Positions 1 through 5,072 of a DNA stretch of 5,126 bases are shown one piece after another. Each line of letters opens with the position of its first letter. Within the stretch, counting starts at the first letter, position 1. The position numbers were made by a program, and so were the translations under genes. The notes below the pieces were generated by a model. The model was not told where the DNA came from. It saw only the letters and a list, made by a program, of their open reading frames with translations, and did no database searches. Source of the stretch: Kiritimatiellia bacterium (lineage in GTDB: Bacteria > Verrucomicrobiota > Kiritimatiellia > RFP12 > UBA1067). The stretch spans positions 1 through 5,126 of the forward strand of contig JAQVQN010000202.1 in NCBI GenBank assembly GCA_028701555.1, in the 5' to 3' direction.

Positions 1-128
1 GCACCTTCATCACGCGCCCATACCTGCCCGTTCTCCAGTCTCCACGTGTCTTCCCCTGCACACACGGCAGCGGCCGCAGCCAGTAGCAGCGTGAAAAAAA
101 CCTTTCGTCCCTTTTTGAACATATCCAT
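1..128 (-). CDS. Exported protein of unknown function, N-terminal fragment (runs off the left edge)
   Basis: Reading the minus strand from the ATG at 128 gives 42 open codons to the window edge. The N-terminus is a textbook Sec signal peptide: a basic n-region (FKKGRK, residues 4-9), a hydrophobic core (residues 10-22, including TLLLAAAAAV), and a V-C-A site that suits signal peptidase I cleavage after residue 24. The cysteine at 23 is not in a proper lipobox (A-A-V-C), so a lipoprotein is less likely. The mature part begins GEDTWRLENGQVWARDEG, which I do not recognise. The start at 128 is preferred over the in-frame ATG at 122 because an AGGTG ribosome site lies 7 bases before it, against 13 for the other. 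A strong sigma70-like promoter lies about 45 bases upstream of the start. The protein probably acts in the periplasm or outside the cell. Its role cannot be inferred from this fragment. Confidence 0.72.
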   Translation of the reverse strand, partial: MDMFKKGRKVFFTLLLAAAAAVCAGEDTWRLENGQVWARDEG

Positions 129-135
129 ACCCCAA

Positions 136-140
136 CACCT
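136..140 (-). promoter_or_regulatory. Shine-Dalgarno site of the exported-protein gene
   Basis: The minus strand reads AGGTG here, with 7 bases to the ATG at 128. This spacing decides the start in favour of 128 over the second ATG at 122. Confidence 0.5.
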
Positions 141-173
141 AAAAACGCCCGCAGAACAGCTCGGCATGTGAAA

Positions 174-202
174 GTTATAAAGTTACCCTTGAGAATTGTC
201 AA
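174..202 (-). promoter_or_regulatory. Sigma70-type promoter of the exported-protein gene
   Basis: On the minus strand a perfect TTGACA (197-202) is followed after exactly 17 bases by TATAAC (174-179), which matches the TATAAT consensus at 5 of 6 positions. Transcription should start near 167, leaving a leader of about 40 bases before the ATG at 128. The promoter faces away from eda and shares its intergenic region. Confidence 0.65.
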
Positions 203-254
203 CGACACAGATAGACAAGCCTGCAAAACGGGCGCTTAGTTCATAAATACTGAA

Positions 255-283
255 TTGACAAACTGAATCGGGGTGCCGAAAAT
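255..283 (+). promoter_or_regulatory. Sigma70-type promoter of eda
   Basis: A perfect TTGACA (255-260) is followed after 17 bases by GAAAAT (278-283), a 4 of 6 match to the -10 consensus. Transcription would start near 290 and give a short leader of about 25 bases that contains the eda ribosome site. The perfect -35 and ideal spacing make this the best eda promoter in the region, although the -10 is weak. Confidence 0.5.
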
Positions 284-314
284 GAGGATCACTTAAAAAG
301 AAAAGGAATATCTG

Positions 315-962
315 ATGAGCAACGCGCTTGAACAAATTGCTGCCATAGGCATCGTGCCTGTGATCGCCATCGACTCCGTCGACCATGCCCTGCCGCTGGC
401 CGATGCCCTGATAGCAGGCGGGCTGCCGGTAGTCGAGATCACCTTCCGCACCGCCGCCGCCGCCGATGCCATCCGAATCCTCGCCAAAGAACGGCCCGGC
501 TTGATCACAGGCGCGGGCACCGTGCTGACCTTGGAAAATTTAACATTGGCTCGCGCAGCAGGCGCCAAGTTCGCGGTGGCACCCGGACTCAATCCACGAG
601 TGGTCAGCGCGGCCTCGGAAATGGATTTTCCCTTCGTGCCCGGCATCGCGAATCCCTCTGACATTGAGGCTGGACTGGAAATGGGCTGCACGCTGCTCAA
701 ATTCTTCCCGGCCGAGGCTCTCGGCGGCACAAAACTGCTCGCCGCCCTTTCCGCTCCTTACAAACACACCGGAGTGCGCTTCATGCCCACCGGAGGGGTC
801 ACGCCAGCCAATCTTGCCGACTACCTCAAGATCAACACCGTCGCGGCGGTCGGCGGCACCTGGATCGCCAAGCCCGAAGACATGGCCGAGGGCCGCTGGG
901 ACGTGATCGCGCAACGTTGCCGCGAGGCTTTAGCGATAGTCGCAAAAGCGCGCAGCACTTGA
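315..962 (+). CDS. eda: KDPG/KHG aldolase (2-dehydro-3-deoxy-phosphogluconate / 4-hydroxy-2-oxoglutarate aldolase)
   Basis: This cytoplasmic class I aldolase cleaves 2-keto-3-deoxy-6-phosphogluconate to pyruvate and glyceraldehyde 3-phosphate, the last step of the Entner-Doudoroff route and of hexuronate breakdown. Many members also act on 4-hydroxy-2-oxoglutarate. The 215-residue protein is a normal-length single (beta/alpha)8 barrel. Family signatures are present in order: VEITFRT with Glu41 and Arg45 (the counterparts of E. coli Glu45 and Arg49), GAGTV at 66-70, the Schiff-base Lys129 in LLKFFPAE (E. coli Lys133), and the phosphate-binding loop MPTGGV with Thr159. The start has AAAGGA at 302-307, 7 bases upstream. 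No edd, kdgK or uronate gene is in the window, so the pathway it serves here is open: Entner-Doudoroff, sugar-acid use, or proline/hydroxyproline-linked use. It is monocistronic as far as can be seen, divergent from an exported-protein gene and convergent with rnr 11 bp away. Confidence 0.95.
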   Translation: MSNALEQIAAIGIVPVIAIDSVDHALPLADALIAGGLPVVEITFRTAAAADAIRILAKERPGLITGAGTVLTLENLTLARAAGAKFAVAPGLNPRVVSAASEMDFPFVPGIANPSDIEAGLEMGCTLLKFFPAEALGGTKLLAALSAPYKHTGVRFMPTGGVTPANLADYLKINTVAAVGGTWIAKPEDMAEGRWDVIAQRCREALAIVAKARST

Positions 963-973
963 TCGCGCCACCG

Positions 974-3262
974 CTAAGCTTTTCGCCGCCGTCCCCCCGA
1001 GCGGCCGCCTTGCCGCACCTGAGCACCGCGTTGAGATGTTTTCCCAGACCGCTCCCGTGCGATACGGCTGCTTCCGCCTTGATTGGCTCTGCCGGCGTCA
1101 CGCCTGCCGCCGCGTGCAGTTTGCCGCACGGCGCCAGCCTTGTCTGCGCCCTCCTCGGTAACCAGCATGAAATCGGCACGGCGTTTGTCAAAATCCACTG
1201 CCGCGACCTGCACCTGCAGAACCGTCCCTACCCGATATGTGGCAGAGCCGGCACTCAATGACTCATTGGCCGGATTGAAGCGCACGAATTGCTTTGAGAG
1301 ATTGGAGATGTGGATCATGCCCCCCATCGCCAAGTCCGGTATGTCGATGAAAACGCCGTAATTGGTGCACTTGGCCACCACCGCCCGATACTCGATCGGT
1401 TTTTTTTCATCCAACTGCTGTTGCAAGAACCGGAATTTCTTGATCTCGATCAATTGGCGCGAAGCGTCGTCGGCGACCTGCTCTCGCTCTGTGGCCAGCA
1501 GCGCGGTCGGCATCAGATATTCTTTCGGCATCTTGCCGCCCTTGCCCTCCAGAAAATCAGCCAACTGACGGTGCAGCACCAAGTCGGGATACCGCCGGAT
1601 CGGCGAGGTGAAATGCGCGTAATAATCTTTGGCCAGACCGAAATGACCGATCTTCTCCGCCGAATAAACGGCGCGTTTCATGCTGCGCAGCACCAGGGTG
1701 TGCGCGTGATAGCGCAAAGGATGATTTTGCGTGTCCTTGAGAAATTTCGCCAGATTGCGCGGGTCTGAAAGGTTGCCTGCATGGAAACCCAAGATCGAAA
1801 GATTGGCTTGCAGCTCTTCCAGTTTATCGTCGGCGGGCGGCTCATGCAGACGCGCTAATACCTTTATGCCGCGTGTCCACAGCTCGGTCGCGACCGCCTC
1901 GTTGGCTGCCACCATGCACTCTTCGATCAACTGATGCGACTCGTCGTACGGACGCACCAACAGCCCGGTCATGCGCGCGTTCTCGTCCAGCACCACCTCG
2001 ACCTCCGGCACCTCCAAATCCAGTGCTGCCATGGAAAAACGCCGCTCGCGCAGTTGCGCCGCCAACGCCCACGTCTCTTTCAATAATCTCCGCGCCTGAG
2101 AAGGAACCGCGTCCATGCCCTCCGGAGCCTTGTCCGCGATTATCGCCATCGCCTGCTCATAATTCAGCCGCAGCTTGGAACGGATGCGTGTCTTGGCGAA
2201 ACGGCGCGACACCATGCGCCCGGCCCCGTCAAAGGTCATGAACGCCGAGAAGGTCAGGCGGTCTTCGTCAGGACGCAGACTGCATACTCCATTCGAAAGC
2301 TGCTCGGGCAACATCGGGACCACCTTGTCCACCAGATAAACGCTGGTGCCGCGTTGTCGGGCCTCGATGTCCAAGGCCGAATTGGGACGCACGAAATGGC
2401 TCACGTCCGCAATATGCACACCCAGCACGCGGTTGCCCTTCGCATCACGCTCCAAAGAGACAGCGTCATCAAAATCCCGCGCCGTAGCCGGATCTACAGT
2501 GATGATATACTTGTCGCGGATATCTTCCCTTTTGCCCGGACGGGCAAGGCGCTGCGCGACTTTCTCGGATTCATCTATGACCGCCGTGGGAAAAGCCTCA
2601 GGCAGCTCAAACTGCCGCATCACCACTGTCGTATCAAGCGAGGGCTTGTCAGCCGGGCCGATCACATCCACAATCTCGCCCTCAGGCGCGACGTACCGGT
2701 TCTCCCAGCCCGTGAAACGCACCACCACGCGGTCGCCCGGCTTGGCGTTGCCCGCAGACGGTACGTAGAAATCCTTGCGGTACACCGGATTCAAAGGCAC
2801 GACATACCAGAATTTACCGGTGGTCATCAGCGTGCCCACGATGTCGCGCGGCGAACGCTCGACAATTTTGATGACCTTGCCTTTGGACTCGCCGCCGCTG
2901 CGGTACAGGCGCACCGTGACGATGTCGCCGGGCAGGGCTGTGCCCAGATCCTCGGATTCGATCCAGATGGCCTTGCCGCTCTCGCGCTCCGTCACATTGC
3001 CGGCCCCATTGCGCACCATGCGCAGCGGCGCAGTGATAAGATCAGCCTGCTTGCCTAGCGTGTAGGCTCCGCCCTTCTTGATCTGCACGATCTCGCCGTC
3101 GCGAACCATCATGCGTAAAACGTCATGCAGACGGTTGATCTGCTTACCGCGGAAGCCCAGCGTACGGCTGATATCGGCGGCCGTCCAAGCGAAGTCCGGC
3201 TCTGACTCAAACAGATATTGAATGGCTATCTTTTCTTTATTGTCTTTAGTGTTTTCTTTCAT
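974..3262 (-). CDS. rnr: Ribonuclease R (3'-5' exoribonuclease, RNB family)
   Basis: RNase R degrades structured RNA processively from the 3' end, releasing nucleoside 5'-monophosphates, and acts in mRNA decay, rRNA quality control and trans-translation. The 762-residue protein is full length (E. coli has 813). Domains in order: an N-terminal winged-helix region (about 10-70), two cold-shock OB folds (about 75-200), the RNB catalytic domain (about 248-575), an S1 domain (about 622-703, with YGVFIDIPD and GMIHISNL), and a basic Arg/Gly/Ser-rich tail (about 704-762). The magnesium-binding aspartates are all present in DPATARDFDDAV: Asp257, 263, 265 and 266, with the spacing of E. coli 272/278/280/281. 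The motif HFTSPIRRYPDL (550-561) carries the catalytic Arg pair. The S1 domain and basic tail favour RNase R over RNase II. No clear ribosome site precedes the ATG at 3262, which lies 20 bp after nifU, so translational coupling to nifU is likely. It ends in TAG, 11 bp from the end of convergent eda. Confidence 0.97.
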   Translation of the reverse strand: MKENTKDNKEKIAIQYLFESEPDFAWTAADISRTLGFRGKQINRLHDVLRMMVRDGEIVQIKKGGAYTLGKQADLITAPLRMVRNGAGNVTERESGKAIWIESEDLGTALPGDIVTVRLYRSGGESKGKVIKIVERSPRDIVGTLMTTGKFWYVVPLNPVYRKDFYVPSAGNAKPGDRVVVRFTGWENRYVAPEGEIVDVIGPADKPSLDTTVVMRQFELPEAFPTAVIDESEKVAQRLARPGKREDIRDKYIITVDPATARDFDDAVSLERDAKGNRVLGVHIADVSHFVRPNSALDIEARQRGTSVYLVDKVVPMLPEQLSNGVCSLRPDEDRLTFSAFMTFDGAGRMVSRRFAKTRIRSKLRLNYEQAMAIIADKAPEGMDAVPSQARRLLKETWALAAQLRERRFSMAALDLEVPEVEVVLDENARMTGLLVRPYDESHQLIEECMVAANEAVATELWTRGIKVLARLHEPPADDKLEELQANLSILGFHAGNLSDPRNLAKFLKDTQNHPLRYHAHTLVLRSMKRAVYSAEKIGHFGLAKDYYAHFTSPIRRYPDLVLHRQLADFLEGKGGKMPKEYLMPTALLATEREQVADDASRQLIEIKKFRFLQQQLDEKKPIEYRAVVAKCTNYGVFIDIPDLAMGGMIHISNLSKQFVRFNPANESLSAGSATYRVGTVLQVQVAAVDFDKRRADFMLVTEEGADKAGAVRQTARGGRRDAGRANQGGSSRIARERSGKTSQRGAQVRQGGRSGGRRRKA

Positions 3263-3282
3263 GGCGTATCAGTCTATCGGGA

Positions 3283-4134
3283 TTATTTTTCTGCTTCTGT
3301 GACCACAATCTCTTCTGCGACGAACTCGCGCAGCTTGGCCTGGATGAAATCCTGGCGGGTGAAGGCCGCCGACTGGCAGCCAGCGCACATGCCGCGGAAC
3401 GCGATCACCACATTGTCGCCCTCGATGTCGATCAGTTCGATGTCACCGCCGTCCTTCTGCAACTGCGGACGTATCTCGCGATCGATAATCTCTTCAACCA
3501 TCTTCATCTTCTGGATGTTAGAGAGCTTTTTGCGGGGTTTGTCAACAACCTCCGGCTCTTTCTCCGGTTTGGTGTCGCGCACAGAGTCTATTATGGCCAA
3601 TATGTCGTCATGGCACATGCCGCACCCCCCGCCGGCCTTGCAAAAGTTCGTAACCTCGTCAACCGTCGTTAGGCTGTTCTCTGTCACCACCCGGCGGATC
3701 TCGTTCTCGGAAACCCCGAAGCAGGTGCAGACAATGTGATCCTCCAGACTCTTGAATCCTGTCTCACCCGTGCGATAGTTGTGTATCGCCGCCTCCAACG
3801 CCTCGCGCCCCATCACCGAACAGTGCATCTTCTGGTCAGGCAATCCGCCCAGAAAGTTAGCGATGTCCTTGTTGGTGATCTTTTCGGCTTCCTCGATAGT
3901 CTTGCCTTTCACCATTTCCGTCAGCGCGGAAGAAGACGCGATGGCGCTGGCGCATCCGAAAGTCTGGAATTTGACATCCTCAATGCGTTTGTCAGCATCG
4001 AGCTTGAACATCAGCGTCAATGCGTCACCGCAGGCTAAAGAACCTACCGTCCCCACCCCGTCAGGCTTTTCGATCTTGCCCACGTTGCGGGGATTCCTAA
4101 AATGCTCCATGACCTTTTCACTGTAATCCCACAT
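3283..4134 (-). CDS. nifU: Fe-S cluster assembly scaffold protein NifU, full three-domain type
   Basis: NifU is a cytoplasmic scaffold on which [2Fe-2S] and [4Fe-4S] clusters are built, usually with sulfur from the cysteine desulfurase NifS, and passed to apo-proteins. All three classic modules are intact in 283 residues (A. vinelandii NifU is slightly longer). The IscU-like domain (about 1-125) has Cys35 in LACGDAL with Asp37, Cys61 in FGCASAIA, and Cys105 in MHCSV. The central BFD-like [2Fe-2S] domain (about 134-180) has Cys136 and Cys138 (VCTCFG) and Cys171 and Cys174 (GGGCGMC). A charged linker (about 186-205) leads to the C-terminal NifU domain (about 208-283) with the cluster-binding pair Cys250/Cys253 in GMCAGC. 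The start MWDYSEKVMEHF is typical for the family and has AAAGGG (4141-4146 on the plus strand) 6 bases upstream. No nifS or other nif gene is in the window, so a general housekeeping Fe-S role is as likely as nitrogen fixation. rnr follows after 20 bp on the same strand. Confidence 0.96.
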   Translation of the reverse strand: MWDYSEKVMEHFRNPRNVGKIEKPDGVGTVGSLACGDALTLMFKLDADKRIEDVKFQTFGCASAIASSSALTEMVKGKTIEEAEKITNKDIANFLGGLPDQKMHCSVMGREALEAAIHNYRTGETGFKSLEDHIVCTCFGVSENEIRRVVTENSLTTVDEVTNFCKAGGGCGMCHDDILAIIDSVRDTKPEKEPEVVDKPRKKLSNIQKMKMVEEIIDREIRPQLQKDGGDIELIDIEGDNVVIAFRGMCAGCQSAAFTRQDFIQAKLREFVAEEIVVTEAEK

Positions 4135-4189
4135 AACTGTCCCTTTATCTTTAAGCTGGCTCGAACATCTGTGCAGCTCTAAAAAACCT

Positions 4190-4195
4190 TATAAT
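4190..4195 (+). promoter_or_regulatory. Possible -10 element for mntA-hepT
   Basis: A perfect TATAAT lies here on the plus strand in the divergent nifU/mntA region. I see no convincing -35 box or extended TGn at the right distance, so this could be chance in AT-rich DNA. If used, transcription would start near 4202 and the long inverted repeat at 4242-4286 would fall in the mntA leader. The same AT-rich stretch reads TTATAA on the minus strand and could also serve nifU, whose promoter I could not otherwise place. Confidence 0.25.
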
Positions 4196-4241
4196 GTTAT
4201 CACTTCTAGCCGCGTTCATAAACCTTGAAATGCGCTCGCCT

Positions 4242-4286
4242 CACTCAGGGTGCGTTTTTTGTTGCATCGCACCCCCACCGTGAGTG
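4242..4286. repeat. Long imperfect inverted repeat upstream of mntA (possible operator or leader hairpin)
   Basis: The left arm CACTCA (4242-4247) plus GGGTGCG (4248-4254) is complementary to the right arm CGCACCC (4268-4274) plus TGAGTG (4281-4286). The inner 7 bp and outer 6 bp pair exactly. The right arm carries 6 extra bases (CCACCG, 4275-4280) as a bulge, and the loop (4255-4267) starts with six T. Thirteen paired bases are well above what a short region should give by chance. It could be an operator for an autoregulator, a structure in the mntA leader, or a degenerate interspersed palindrome. The T run is in the loop rather than after the stem, so it is not a standard terminator. Confidence 0.5.
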
Positions 4287-4316
4287 AACCTATTTTGCCT
4301 ATTGAAGTGCACGGGT

Positions 4317-4323
4317 AGAGGGG
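4317..4323 (+). promoter_or_regulatory. Ribosome binding site that fixes the mntA start
   Basis: AGAGGGG lies 5 bases before the ATG at 4329. This favours 4329 over the in-frame GTG at 4284, which lies inside the inverted repeat, and over the ATG at 4341. Confidence 0.6.
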
Positions 4324-4328
4324 TTAAA

Positions 4329-4676
4329 ATGATTGGCGTTATGACTTATTCAGTTCGCACGCTCATAGAACCACACAAGCGTGAATTATCTTCGATTTGT
4401 GAACGATATCGCGTTGCCAAACTGTATATTTTCGGATCTATCGTCAACGGCAATTTTGATTCAACCAGCAGTGACATAGATTTTCTGGCACAGTTTAAAG
4501 ATCGGTCACCTACAGCGAGTTATGCCGAGCGCTTTCTAGGATTTGAAGGAGCGCTTCAATCGGTTTTTAAACGTCCCGTGGATTTGCTGACCGTGGAAGG
4601 CCTGAAATCCTCTGGCTTCAGAAACACGGTAGAACAGACAAGGTTGTTGGTTTATGAATCCGACGACGCGCTCTAA
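4329..4676 (+). CDS. mntA: MntA-type nucleotidyltransferase antitoxin (MNT domain) of a type VII toxin-antitoxin pair
   Basis: This is a 115-residue minimal nucleotidyltransferase. In characterised HepT/MntA pairs the antitoxin transfers AMP from ATP to a tyrosine of the HEPN toxin and so blocks its RNase activity. The polymerase-beta-type active site is visible: YIFGS with Gly36 and Ser37, the metal-binding pair Asp49 and Asp51 in SDIDFL, and a likely third carboxylate, Asp85, in RPVDLL. The gap between GS and DxD is 11 residues rather than the 10 of the usual GSX10DXD, so the loop has one extra residue. The start at 4329 is chosen for its AGAGGGG site; a GTG at 4284 would add 15 residues that look unlike the family. 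The 3' end overlaps hepT by 23 bases, which implies coupled translation. Base composition is lower in GC than in rnr (about 37-40% on the lines at 4381-4500), consistent with transfer. Confidence 0.88.
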   Translation: MIGVMTYSVRTLIEPHKRELSSICERYRVAKLYIFGSIVNGNFDSTSSDIDFLAQFKDRSPTASYAERFLGFEGALQSVFKRPVDLLTVEGLKSSGFRNTVEQTRLLVYESDDAL

Positions 4677-4995
4677 TCTGGCCGATGTTCTGGATTCCTG
4701 CCTTTTCATTCAGACGACATGCGCGACACGCACGTTTGACGATTATCAGAAAGACCGCATGTTCCGTCGTGCCATTGAACGGGAATTTGAGATTGTCGGC
4801 GAGTCGCTGAAACGAGTTCGCGATGACGAGGAGACGGTCTTTGATTCGATTGCACACTCAGGTTCCATTGTCGGATTCCGCAATCGCCTGACACATGGCT
4901 ACGATTCCATCGATGATGCGATCGTATGGGGTATTGTGTCCGGGCATTTACCGCGGCTGATATCCGAAGTAGAAGCGGCATTAAACAGCGCATAG
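4654..4995 (+). CDS. hepT: HepT-like HEPN-domain RNase toxin (DUF86 family)
   Basis: This is a 113-residue, all-helical HEPN protein of the DUF86/HepT family, the toxin partner of MntA. Known members cut RNA (mRNA or tRNA, depending on the member) and are neutralised by AMP addition. The signature RX4HXY is intact: Arg76, His81 and Tyr83 in RNRLTHGY. Arg and His form the RNase site, and the tyrosine is the residue modified by the antitoxin in the characterised Shewanella pair. A second family signature, IEREFEIVGE (41-50), precedes it, and the C-terminal part (IVWGIVSGHLPRL) is also typical. Length is normal and the motif is complete, so the toxin is probably active. The ATG at 4654 lies inside the end of mntA. 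An AAGG at about 4640-4643, 10 bases upstream, is a modest ribosome site, and translation likely depends on reading through mntA. This arrangement helps keep antitoxin synthesis ahead of toxin synthesis. Confidence 0.88.
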   Translation: MNPTTRSNLADVLDSCLFIQTTCATRTFDDYQKDRMFRRAIEREFEIVGESLKRVRDDEETVFDSIAHSGSIVGFRNRLTHGYDSIDDAIVWGIVSGHLPRLISEVEAALNSA

Positions 4996-5008
4996 GCCCC
5001 ATCGGGAT

Positions 5009-5034
5009 AGGGACGCCCCTTGCGGAGCGCCCCT
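5009..5034. repeat. GC-rich palindromic stem-loop after hepT
   Basis: Positions 5009-5019 fold back on 5024-5034 around a TTGC loop (5020-5023). Nine of 11 positions pair; the two exceptions (5013/5030 and 5017/5026) are both A-C oppositions, each one transition away from a normal pair. It starts 13 bases after the hepT stop. No T run follows on either strand, so it is not a classic intrinsic terminator, though it could protect the mRNA 3' end. Its form resembles the short GC-rich interspersed palindromes found between genes in many bacteria, but whether it recurs in this genome cannot be told from the window. Confidence 0.5.
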
Positions 5035-5072
5035 CCCACACCACCTTACTATTACCCACAAGTCGGGGCACG

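Noticed and set aside
293..730. A 145-codon minus-strand frame opposite eda
   Set aside because: It is low-complexity Ala/Ser/Pro wording antisense to a clear aldolase, with no family features.
927..949. Hairpin at the end of eda as a terminator
   Set aside because: The stem has a mismatch, lies before the stop codon, and no T run follows on either strand.
2354..3058. A 234-codon open frame on the plus strand, opposite rnr
   Set aside because: It lies wholly antisense to the catalytic and cold-shock parts of a well-conserved rnr. Its protein is rich in Arg/His with no recognisable domain. It is an expected shadow in GC-rich DNA.
3736..4126. Plus-strand frames opposite the N-terminal half of nifU
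   Set aside because: They are antisense to conserved cysteine motifs of NifU and have no recognisable domain.
4190..4200. ATAA-TG-TTAT short palindrome (4191-4200) as a regulator site
   Set aside because: It has four-base arms in AT-rich DNA, which is too short to separate from chance.
4284..4328. Longer mntA starting at GTG 4284
   Set aside because: The GTG lies within the right arm of the inverted repeat and has no ribosome site. The extra residues do not resemble the family, whereas ATG 4329 has AGAGGGG at 5 bases.
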